Below, in pieces: positions 1 to 8,225 of a stretch of DNA of 36,367 nucleotides. The translations under genes and the position numbers were made by a program. The number at the start of each line of letters is the position of its first letter. Within the stretch, counting starts at the first letter, position 1. This DNA is from an uncultured Bacilli bacterium (GTDB lineage: Bacteria; Bacillota_I; Bacilli_A; RF39; UBA660), in assembly GCA_947623625.1 (NCBI GenBank), contig CANQHD010000007.1, forward strand, positions 1 through 36,367, given 5' to 3'. Under the pieces are notes generated by a model that was not told the origin of the DNA, did no database searches, and saw only the letters and a program-made list of their open reading frames with translations.

Positions 1-94
1 ATATAAAAACAGATAAAAAATCTTGTATATTTCTATCTGCCTATCTTTGGTTCATACCCAAACTTTCGGAAGAACCTTTTCTTCTGTACTCTTT

Positions 95-442
95 TTACTT
101 TTTCAAGTGTTTTAATCTATCACTTATCTCACCCAATAAAGAAATAATTTGTCCAAAACCATAAATAAACATGCAAAACAAGAAACTACTCGCCCATACA
201 ATTAATGTCAGTGAAAGATTATACTCTGTTTTCGTGCAAACTGAGAAAAGACTTGATGACTCACCACAAGCAGGAAAAACATTTCCCAAAATAACACCAA
301 CAACAATCATGACTGCCATCACAATAAATGAAACAATCTGATAAAAATTAAGATTTCTTTTAACACTCATCTTTTTTTGGATTGTCTTTAACATTGGCAT
401 TTCTAATTTTTCTTTATCAATTTGTTCAAATAAATCATCCAT
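95..442 (-). CDS. Hypothetical small membrane protein
   Basis: 115-aa ORF with two hydrophobic segments; its start overlaps the end of the upstream ORF at 435..1169. Confidence 0.6.
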   Translation of the reverse strand: MDDLFEQIDKEKLEMPMLKTIQKKMSVKRNLNFYQIVSFIVMAVMIVVGVILGNVFPACGESSSLFSVCTKTEYNLSLTLIVWASSFLFCMFIYGFGQIISLLGEISDRLKHLKK

Positions 443-1169
443 CTATCTTATCCTCCTCACTTTTTCTTTTTCTCGTCTTTAAAGAATCATTTTTGCTTTT
501 TTCCTCATCATCTTGCTTGTTTTTGGTTGCCGATGCTTGTGCGATAACTTTCTTTCGATCTTGATATTCCTTATAAAGGAAAATATATCTTGCAAACAAC
601 CCATAATAAACAGAATCTAATAAAGCAATGACAATTCCATCAAAAGTAGATGCCCCAATTAAATCAACAATCAAAGCAACAACAATCAAGGCACAAATCG
701 CATAAAAATATTGATTGTTATTCACTTCATCCATTGGAGCAGATGTAATTTTAAGCTCTGTCCCAATCACTGTATCTCGAATAAAGACATAAATAAAGTA
801 AATTGTCATAACAATATTTAGCGCAAGACTCACAAGAGAAGATAACCCAAAAGACTGAAAAATAGTAAACATCGATGCAACTGTAATTAAACAAAAGAAA
901 ATACTCACAAATATATTGAGAAAATGAAAATATCTTCTTCCGACTTTGGTTTTCAAAAAGATAAAATAGACAAGAGCAAACAAATAAAGACTATTATGAT
1001 TTAAAATAGAACGAAAAATAGTTGCTGTATCTAAATGATTACGAATTGCAAAACTTTGTGATAGAAGAATACTTAAAATAATCACTCCAATCAACATCGT
1101 CGTTATCAAATTTGGATTATCGTACCATTCTTTTTCTTCTTTTAAAGTATTTTTCATACCATCCATCAC
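435..1169 (-). CDS. Hypothetical multi-pass membrane protein with charged Lys/Glu-rich C-terminus
   Basis: 244-aa ORF with several hydrophobic helices and charged tail KNKQDDEEKSKNDSLKTRKRKSEEDKIDG. Start may be the internal MKNTLKEE. Confidence 0.65.
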   Translation of the reverse strand: MMDGMKNTLKEEKEWYDNPNLITTMLIGVIILSILLSQSFAIRNHLDTATIFRSILNHNSLYLFALVYFIFLKTKVGRRYFHFLNIFVSIFFCLITVASMFTIFQSFGLSSLVSLALNIVMTIYFIYVFIRDTVIGTELKITSAPMDEVNNNQYFYAICALIVVALIVDLIGASTFDGIVIALLDSVYYGLFARYIFLYKEYQDRKKVIAQASATKNKQDDEEKSKNDSLKTRKRKSEEDKIDG

Positions 1170-1262
1170 ATTCCTTTCATTTCTTTAAGTATCAATTACC
1201 CAAAAACAATTTATCATTATCGCTTTAATTATATCATAAAGAATGTGATAATTCTATGAAAT

Positions 1263-1291
1263 TTGCATGTGCTTTTCAAAAATGATATAAT
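1263..1291 (+). promoter_or_regulatory. Sigma-A-type promoter for der
   Basis: TTGCAT - 17 nt - TATAAT, followed by an AAAAGGAGG ribosome-binding site before ATG 1320. Confidence 0.65.
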
Positions 1292-1319
1292 GAGACAAAC
1301 TGAAAAGGAGGATGCTTAA

Positions 1320-2630
1320 ATGAAATTACCAACTGTCGCAATTGTAGGACGTCCTAACGTTGGAAAAAGTACTCTTTTTAATAAAATTGCTCATGAAAAA
1401 ATTTCAATTATTGAGGATATTCCTGGTGTTACAAGAGATCGCATCTATCAAGAAGTCTCTTATCAAAATAAACCTTTTTATTTAATTGATACAGGAGGAA
1501 TTGATGCACAGGCTGAAAAGTTTAACCAGGAAATTAGAATTCAAACAGAAATTGCCATTCAAGAAGCTGATGTCATTATTTTTTTAACAGATGGAAAAGA
1601 AGGACTTACAGAAAACGACTATTTAGTTCGTGATATTTTAAGGAAAAGTAAGAAAAGAATTATTGTAGCCATCAACAAAAGTGATACAAAAGAAGCTGAA
1701 AAGAACTTATATGATTTTTATGAATTAGGCTTTGATACATATATCCCAATTAGTGCTATTCATAATAAAGGCTATATTGATTTAATGGATACACTCACCC
1801 AAGACTTTCAAGAAAAAGATCATATCGATGAGGAAAAGCGTCTCAAGATCTCCATTATTGGTCGCCCGAATGTTGGAAAAAGTTCTTTGACAAACGCCAT
1901 TTTAAATGAAGAACGAGTTGTTGTAAGTGATTTAGCGGGTACTACAAGAGACTCAGTTGACACTGTGTTTAAATATCATGGTGAAGAATATGTTCTAATC
2001 GACACCGCAGGAATTAGAAAAAAAGGAAAAATATTTGAAAGCATAGAAAAATATAGTCTTCTTCGTTCCATGAAGTCTATTGATCAAAGTGATATCTGTC
2101 TTGTCGTAATAGACGCTCAAGAAGGAATTAAAGAACAAGACAAACATATCGCTGGATATGCAATTGGAAAAGGAAAAGGAATTATTATTGTTATCAATAA
2201 ATGGGATACACAAAAAGAAGAATCTATCACAGAATTTAAAAAAATAGTTCGTGCCGAATTTCAGTTTGCCACTTACGCCCCCATCGTCTTCTTATCTGCC
2301 CTTACCAAAAAAAGAATTCACACATTAATGCCAGAAATCATCAAAGTTGGAGAAAACATTCACCGTGAGATAAAAACATCTCTTCTCAATCAAGTTATAT
2401 TAGATGCTTATCAACTCAACTTACCACCTACTTATAAAACAAATCGTCTCAAAATTTATTTCGCGAATCAATCTGGAATTAAACCTCCTAAATTTACTCT
2501 TCGAGTCAACAGTAAAAAACTCGTTCACTTTTCTTATTATCGTTATTTAGAAAACAAATTAAGAGAAAACTTTGAATTAGAAGGAACCCCTATTCTTCTT
2601 CAATTCAAAAATAGAAATGGAGATGACTAA
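1320..2630 (+). CDS. der: Ribosome-associated GTPase Der (EngA)
   Basis: Two tandem GTPase domains with GRPNVGKSTLFNK and GRPNVGKSSLTNA, DTGG/DTAG, NKSD/NKWD; C-terminal KH-like domain. Confidence 0.97.
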   Translation: MKLPTVAIVGRPNVGKSTLFNKIAHEKISIIEDIPGVTRDRIYQEVSYQNKPFYLIDTGGIDAQAEKFNQEIRIQTEIAIQEADVIIFLTDGKEGLTENDYLVRDILRKSKKRIIVAINKSDTKEAEKNLYDFYELGFDTYIPISAIHNKGYIDLMDTLTQDFQEKDHIDEEKRLKISIIGRPNVGKSSLTNAILNEERVVVSDLAGTTRDSVDTVFKYHGEEYVLIDTAGIRKKGKIFESIEKYSLLRSMKSIDQSDICLVVIDAQEGIKEQDKHIAGYAIGKGKGIIIVINKWDTQKEESITEFKKIVRAEFQFATYAPIVFLSALTKKRIHTLMPEIIKVGENIHREIKTSLLNQVILDAYQLNLPPTYKTNRLKIYFANQSGIKPPKFTLRVNSKKLVHFSYYRYLENKLRENFELEGTPILLQFKNRNGDD

Positions 2631-2819
2631 ATGTTCTTATTTTCTAAAAAAAATCCTCAAACAAAACTAGAAGGTCTTGATAAAGCCATGGAAATTTTAA
2701 CTGCACGCTATAAAAATAAGCAAATCACGATTGAAGAGTTTGAAAAACAATGTATAAAGTTTGGAAAACTACGCGCAAAATATCAAAAAGAGCTGGAAAA
2801 GAAGAATGAAAATAATTAA
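2631..2819 (+). CDS. Small hypothetical coiled-coil protein, co-transcribed with der
   Basis: 62-aa ORF starting directly after the der stop codon; charged helical composition. Confidence 0.55.
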   Translation: MFLFSKKNPQTKLEGLDKAMEILTARYKNKQITIEEFEKQCIKFGKLRAKYQKELEKKNENN

Positions 2820-2832
2820 TCATTCTTTTTTA
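2802..2832 (+). terminator. Rho-independent terminator after the der operon
   Basis: AAGAATGA ... TCATTCTT followed by a T-run; left arm overlaps the end of the upstream ORF. Confidence 0.6.
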
Positions 2833-2910
2833 TAACCCTAATTTTTCTTTTAAAAAAGAAACTGTGCACTTTCCCCTTTTATTTCATATCTTATTATTAG
2901 GAGGATCAAA

Positions 2911-3150
2911 ATGCTTGGAGATAACTTTTTTAAACGTGTTGAAGAAAAAACAAATGTGAGTAAAGATACTATTTTATCTTTAGCATCTAAACTACAGAAA
3001 GGAAATATGAAAGATGAAAAAGTTTTGAAAGAAGTCATTGAAGAAATTAGTACTATGACAGGAAGAGAAGTAAGTGATGAGAAAAAAGCAAAAATTGTGA
3101 ATACAATTTTAAACGATGAAGTACCGAACAATGTGGATAAAATGTTTTAA
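2911..3150 (+). CDS. spoVIF: Stage VI sporulation protein F-like (SpoVIF family)
   Basis: 79 aa, MLGDNFFKRVEEKTNVSKDTILSLASKLQKGNMKDEKVLKEVIEEISTMTGREVS; pattern matches SpoVIF as remembered; RBS AGGAGG upstream; located next to spoIVA. Confidence 0.75.
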   Translation: MLGDNFFKRVEEKTNVSKDTILSLASKLQKGNMKDEKVLKEVIEEISTMTGREVSDEKKAKIVNTILNDEVPNNVDKMF

Positions 3151-3177
3151 ACGTGAGAAATCACGTTTTTATTTTTT
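3149..3177 (+). terminator. Rho-independent terminator
   Basis: AAACGTGA-GAAA-TCACGTTT hairpin with GNRA-like loop and T-rich tail. Confidence 0.8.
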
Positions 3178-3178
3178 G

Positions 3179-3207
3179 GTCTATCTTTTTCCTAAAAAAC
3201 ATACTAT
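3179..3207 (+). promoter_or_regulatory. Candidate sigma-E promoter for spoIVA
   Basis: GTCTATC - 14 nt - CATACTAT resembles the sigma-E consensus (-10 CATACAnT); followed by RBS AAAAAGGTGATG. Confidence 0.55.
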
Positions 3208-3238
3208 TGAAGTGAAAATATAAAAAAGGTGATGAAAT

Positions 3239-4714
3239 ATGGAAAAAACAGAAATTATCAAGAATATCGCAGAACGTACAAAAGGTGATATTTATTTAGG
3301 TGTCGTTGGAGCAGTTCGAACAGGTAAGAGTACTTTTATTAAGAAGATGGTAGAAACTTTAATTGTGCCACATATTGAGGATGAGTACGAGAAAAAAAGA
3401 GCTCTTGATGAAATTCCCCAAAGTGCACAAGGAAAAACCATTATGACAACAGAACCTAAATTCGTCCCTAACCATGCTGCTAAAGTAAACATCGATGATT
3501 TTTCTTGCAATATTCGCTTAATTGACTGTGTTGGTTATGTCATTGATAATGCAAAAGGAATGGAAGATGAAAATGGTCCTAGAATGGTTAAAACACCTTG
3601 GTATGATGAAGAAATACCGTTCATTGAAGCTGCTGAAATAGGCACTGAGAAAGTGATTAAAGATCACTCAACAATCGGAATTGTCGTGACAACAGACGCA
3701 TCCATTGGTGAATTTACACGAAGTGATTATGAACAAGCAGAACAACGGGTCATTGAAGAATTAAAAGAAATTGGAAAACCCTTTATCGTTGTTTTAAACT
3801 CAACACATCCAACTCTTCCTGAGACAGAACGTCTTGGTGAATCTATTCATGAAAAATATGATGTACCTGTTCTTCCAATGAACATTGAATCCATGACAGA
3901 AAAAGACATGTACACTATTTTAAGAGAAGCTCTTTACGAATTTCCAATCTTAGAAGTCAGAGTAAATATGCCTGAGTGGATTGCTATTTTAAATCCAACA
4001 CATCCACTCAAACAAACTTATATCAATGCAATCCGTGAAAGCGTTTATGAAGTGGATAAGTTAAGAGATATTGAAAATATTACAGATCACTTTAAAGATT
4101 ATAATGAAATTGATAAGGCTTATCTTTCATCTGTCAATCCAGCAACAGGAGTTGTCACAATTGACTTAATCGCACCCAGTGAACTTTACAATGAAGTCTT
4201 GACAGATATTATTCAAATTGATGTCACAAGTAAAGCTGGTCTTCTTTCACTTTTTCAAGAGTACAACGAAGCAAAACAAGAATATGATCAAATTAAATAT
4301 GCGCTTAAAATGGTTAAGCAAACCGGATATGGCGTTGCAACTCCGTCTTTAAAAGACATGAAACTAGACAACCCAGAAATCATCAAACAAGGACCAAGAT
4401 ATGGGGTTAAATTAAAAGCGGTGGCGCCGTCGATTCATATGATTCGAGTGGATGTTAATTCAACCTTTGAACCAATTATCGGCAGTGAAACTCAAAGCAA
4501 AGAACTCATTGACTATTTAATGAAAGACTACGAAAAAGACCCAACAAATATCTGGAAAAGCGAAATCTTTGGGCGAAGTCTTGACAACATCGTCCAAGAA
4601 GGCATTCAATCAAAACTTGCAATGATGCCAGACAACATTCGTTATAAACTCCAACAAACCCTAACCAAGGTAGTTAACAAAGGATCAAACAATATGATTG
4701 CAATTGTTCTATAA
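3239..4714 (+). CDS. spoIVA: Stage IV sporulation protein A (spore coat morphogenetic ATPase)
   Basis: Begins MEKTEIIKNIAERTKGDIYLGVVGAVRTGKSTFIKKMVE (Walker A), 491 aa, characteristic SpoIVA sequence throughout. Confidence 0.97.
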   Translation: MEKTEIIKNIAERTKGDIYLGVVGAVRTGKSTFIKKMVETLIVPHIEDEYEKKRALDEIPQSAQGKTIMTTEPKFVPNHAAKVNIDDFSCNIRLIDCVGYVIDNAKGMEDENGPRMVKTPWYDEEIPFIEAAEIGTEKVIKDHSTIGIVVTTDASIGEFTRSDYEQAEQRVIEELKEIGKPFIVVLNSTHPTLPETERLGESIHEKYDVPVLPMNIESMTEKDMYTILREALYEFPILEVRVNMPEWIAILNPTHPLKQTYINAIRESVYEVDKLRDIENITDHFKDYNEIDKAYLSSVNPATGVVTIDLIAPSELYNEVLTDIIQIDVTSKAGLLSLFQEYNEAKQEYDQIKYALKMVKQTGYGVATPSLKDMKLDNPEIIKQGPRYGVKLKAVAPSIHMIRVDVNSTFEPIIGSETQSKELIDYLMKDYEKDPTNIWKSEIFGRSLDNIVQEGIQSKLAMMPDNIRYKLQQTLTKVVNKGSNNMIAIVL

Positions 4715-5167
4715 GGAAGAGATTTCTTTTCCTTTTTTTATGCACTTTCCCCTCTTCTTAGCCTCGTTATACTCTTCTTTTAAAACCCTCTCTACAAATT
4801 CATACACTAAAATAGACTGAGAAAGATGGCAACTTTTCCCATAAAAGTTTCCTCGATAATAATAACAAGTCTTTGAAAAGACAAATGCACATGAACTCTT
4901 GAGAAAAAAATCTTGTTTTTGAACAACAATTTTTAAATCAACACTTCTTTTATAGACATATTTCTCTAGTTTTTCAACCAAAAAAAGAGAGCCCATTTCA
5001 TTTGAGATGACAAAAACACAATAATAACCAGATTCTAAAAAAGAGGAAAAAAGATTAAGACTTTTTATAAAATCCTGAATCTGTTGAATCGTAGTCCAAT
5101 TCTTTTGCCCAGGAAGATAAATTTCATATTGACCAGAAGAAATTTCTTTAAACTGCACATGAATCAC
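4709..5167 (-). CDS. Hypothetical protein
   Basis: 152-aa ORF convergent with and overlapping spoIVA by 6 bp; no recognised family. Confidence 0.55.
   Translation of the reverse strand: MIHVQFKEISSGQYEIYLPGQKNWTTIQQIQDFIKSLNLFSSFLESGYYCVFVISNEMGSLFLVEKLEKYVYKRSVDLKIVVQKQDFFLKSSCAFVFSKTCYYYRGNFYGKSCHLSQSILVYEFVERVLKEEYNEAKKRGKCIKKGKEISSL
4715..4740 (+). terminator. Terminator of spoIVA, lying inside the 3' end of the convergent ORF
   Basis: AAGGAA ... TTCCTT followed by TTTTT. Confidence 0.55.
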
Positions 5168-5201
5168 CTACTGTAATTTATGCAAGTAAAAAAGAAAAGA
5201 C

Positions 5202-5804
5202 CTAAATTGTATCTACAATTAAGTCTTCCATCTTCTTTAAAATCACATCTCTTCCTCGCTTATCAACACTTGAGTAGATAACCAAATCATCCCCTACTAC
5301 TAAATCAAGTGTATCAAGAAGCGTCTTTTTTGTCTTTTCAAATTTACTACTTCCTACTTTATCTGCTTTTGTAGCAACAATTGTAACAGGTATTTTATAG
5401 TATTTTAAAAAGTGATACATTAACAAATCATCTTTCGTTGGTTTATGTCGAAAATCAACAAGCATAAAAACGCGTTTTAATTCTTTTCTTTTTTCTAAGT
5501 ATTCTTCAATCATCATGCCAAACTTCTGTTGTTCTTGAAATCCTACTTGTGCAAAACCATAACCTGGAACATCTATTAAATAAAATTCTTTATTGACAAG
5601 ATAAAAATTTAATGTCTTTGTCTTCCCAGGATGCGCAGAAACATAAGCCAAATTCTTTCGATCAAGAAGAGAGTTAATAAAACTACTTTTTCCAACATTA
5701 CTTCGCCCTACTAATAAAAATTCAGGCATATTTTCCGTGGGATATTGACTTCTTCTTGTCGCCATCACAAAAAGCTCACTCGACTTTATCTTCATTTTCT
5801 TCAC
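5202..5804 (-). CDS. engB: Ribosome biogenesis GTPase EngB/YsxC
   Basis: GRSNVGKSSFINSLL, DVPGYGFAQ, TKADKV motifs; 200 aa. Confidence 0.95.
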   Translation of the reverse strand: MKKMKIKSSELFVMATRRSQYPTENMPEFLLVGRSNVGKSSFINSLLDRKNLAYVSAHPGKTKTLNFYLVNKEFYLIDVPGYGFAQVGFQEQQKFGMMIEEYLEKRKELKRVFMLVDFRHKPTKDDLLMYHFLKYYKIPVTIVATKADKVGSSKFEKTKKTLLDTLDLVVGDDLVIYSSVDKRGRDVILKKMEDLIVDTI

Positions 5805-6744
5805 ACCCCTTTATATAGTTTTTACAAACTTCATCTAAGTCATGAATCAAAAGATCTGCTTCTTCAAAACAAGAGACTCTAGCTCCACTTGCAAAAGCAT
5901 GACCTCCTCCAGAATACTTTTCAGCAACCTGATTAATAATCGGACCTCGCGAACGAATATTGATTCGAATATTATTGTTTTTCAAGTCTTCCGTTACAAT
6001 CACCCAAACAAGAGCTTCCTCAATAAAATTAAAGTTATTAATCATATTTCCAGCAGAAGCACTATCCGCTTTAAAACGAACAATATCTTCATTGGTTAAT
6101 TTAATAGATAAAACACCATTTTCTGTTAAAGAAAAATTTTCTGCTATATAACCTTGTAATCTTACTTCTTTTAAAGGTCTTAAATAAAGTGCTTTATAAA
6201 CTTCTGATAATACAAAGGGATATTTTTCAAGATAATAAGAGACCAATTGAAAAGTATGACTCGTCGTTGAATCAAATAAAAACCGATTCGTATCTGATAC
6301 AAGTCCACAATAAAGTGTTTGTGCTATTTCACTATTACATGGAAGTTTTAGTGTTTTAATCAAGTCCATTAATATCTCACAAGTAGATCCTTTTGTCTCA
6401 TCAATATATTCTATTTCCCCAAATTTTTCAACAAATGGATGGTGATCAATTTTAATCATCATAGAAGCTGAATCAACAAGTGGAAAGTCAATTCGTTTTC
6501 GATCTGGTGTATCTAATATGATTAAAAGAAAATTTTGAGCGGATTCTACTTTATCAAGAATACCAATGTTTAAAAATTTCGTACTTCCATTCCCAACTGC
6601 ATAAATCTTTTTTTTCGGATATTTTAGTCGAAGTGAATCTCTTAAAGCGAGTTGACTACAAAGCGCATCTGGATCCACTCCAACATGTCTTGCAATCACA
6701 ATTGTTTCATATTTTTTGATTTCTTTTAAAATTTGATGATACAT
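5776..6744 (-). CDS. nrnA: DHH/DHHA1 family oligoribonuclease/pAp phosphatase NrnA-like
   Basis: N-terminal VGVDPDALCSQLAL, IDHHPF, C-terminal SGGGHAFASGA motif (DHHA1). Confidence 0.9.
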   Translation of the reverse strand: MYHQILKEIKKYETIVIARHVGVDPDALCSQLALRDSLRLKYPKKKIYAVGNGSTKFLNIGILDKVESAQNFLLIILDTPDRKRIDFPLVDSASMMIKIDHHPFVEKFGEIEYIDETKGSTCEILMDLIKTLKLPCNSEIAQTLYCGLVSDTNRFLFDSTTSHTFQLVSYYLEKYPFVLSEVYKALYLRPLKEVRLQGYIAENFSLTENGVLSIKLTNEDIVRFKADSASAGNMINNFNFIEEALVWVIVTEDLKNNNIRINIRSRGPIINQVAEKYSGGGHAFASGARVSCFEEADLLIHDLDEVCKNYIKGCEENEDKVE

Positions 6745-6752
6745 ATTTATCC

Positions 6753-7937
6753 CTATCTATTTTGAATAATTCTTAACGTTTCAAGAGCAATCATTAACTC
6801 TTCATTTGTTGGAATGACATAAATTTTAGTTGGAGAGTCTTTATGAGAAATCTCACGGGTTTCGCCACGAAAATTATTTTTATCAGGGTCGAAAATTATT
6901 CCAAGTGGAGCAAGACGAGTTAACACGTTGGCACGAAAGTCGATCGCATTTTCACCCAGTCCTGCTGTAAAGACTAACATATCACAGCCACCAAGTTCAA
7001 CATAGTACTGAGCAATATATTTCACAATACTATTGATTAAGATCTTTTCTGCTAAAAAACATCTCTCATTTTGATTGCGCATACCCTCTTCAATATCACG
7101 ATGATCACTTCCGACACCAGAAATACCAAGAAGTCCTGATTTTTTATTAAGTTCATCGACCACTTCTTTAGCATTTAATCCCTCTTGTTCCATAACATAA
7201 GGAATAATAGATGGATCAATATCACCAGAGCGAGTTCCCATCACAATTCCAGCAAGAGGGGTAAATCCCATTGTTGTATCCACACAACGACCATCTTTAA
7301 CAGCTGTAATACTTCCACCACTACCAATATGGCAAATAATTGCTCGAAACTTATCCGTTCCTAAAATCTCTTGAATTTTTTGACTTATATACTGATGACT
7401 TGTCCCATGAAAACCATATTTACGAACACCATACTTTGTATACCATTCATAAGGAACTGGATAAATATAGTTTTCTTCACTCATTGTCTGATGAAAAGCA
7501 GTATCAAAAACAGCAACCATAGGAACATTTGGAAGCGCTTTTTTAACCGCTTGAATTCCTAGTAAATTCGCTGGATTATGAAGAGGGGCAAGTGACTTAA
7601 ACTTATCAATATCTTCCATGACTTTATCTGTAATTAAAACACTTTCTTTATACACATCACTACCATGAACAGCACGATGTCCAACACCTTCGATTTCATC
7701 TAAACTTTGAATTATACCAAGTTTAATGAGTCGGTCAAGCATGACTTCTACAGCAACAGTATGATTTGGCATATTCACTTCTTCACGAATTTTTTCACCA
7801 TTATATTTAATGGTATAAAAGCTTCCTTCCAAGGTGACTCTTTCAAAATAACCAGACGCAATCACTTCTTTAGTATCCATCTCAAACAAACTAAACTTCA
7901 AAGAACTACTCCCTGCATTCACCGACATTATTTTCAT
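6753..7937 (-). CDS. ackA: Acetate kinase
   Basis: MKIMSVNAGSSSLKFSLFEM, VGHRAVHGS, VFDTAFHQTM, GFHGTSHQY, HIGSGGSITA motifs. Confidence 0.98.
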   Translation of the reverse strand: MKIMSVNAGSSSLKFSLFEMDTKEVIASGYFERVTLEGSFYTIKYNGEKIREEVNMPNHTVAVEVMLDRLIKLGIIQSLDEIEGVGHRAVHGSDVYKESVLITDKVMEDIDKFKSLAPLHNPANLLGIQAVKKALPNVPMVAVFDTAFHQTMSEENYIYPVPYEWYTKYGVRKYGFHGTSHQYISQKIQEILGTDKFRAIICHIGSGGSITAVKDGRCVDTTMGFTPLAGIVMGTRSGDIDPSIIPYVMEQEGLNAKEVVDELNKKSGLLGISGVGSDHRDIEEGMRNQNERCFLAEKILINSIVKYIAQYYVELGGCDMLVFTAGLGENAIDFRANVLTRLAPLGIIFDPDKNNFRGETREISHKDSPTKIYVIPTNEELMIALETLRIIQNR

Positions 7938-8225
7938 AAATTATCATTCCTCTCATGAACTTATTATAGTAAAGAAAACAAAATAAAGCAAGGCAAAAGA
8001 TTGGAAGTAATCAACAAGTGAAGAACAAAATCAAGGGATTATAAAAATTATTAACTGAATGAAAGCAAACAAATTCAAAAATCAGATAAAACAAAAACAC
8101 CACCTACCTCTTCTTGCTTTGCAAAAAAGGCAGATGGACTATTCTTTCTATCTTAATTTCTACGCTTATTCTGATATTTACCAAGTTATCGAAAACTGAG
8201 TAAGTTTAAGGTACATTATGCTGCA

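Noticed and set aside
2863-4752. 12-bp repeat TGCACTTTCCCC near 2863 and 4740
   Set aside because: Only two copies, one in a coding region; no shared context, likely chance.
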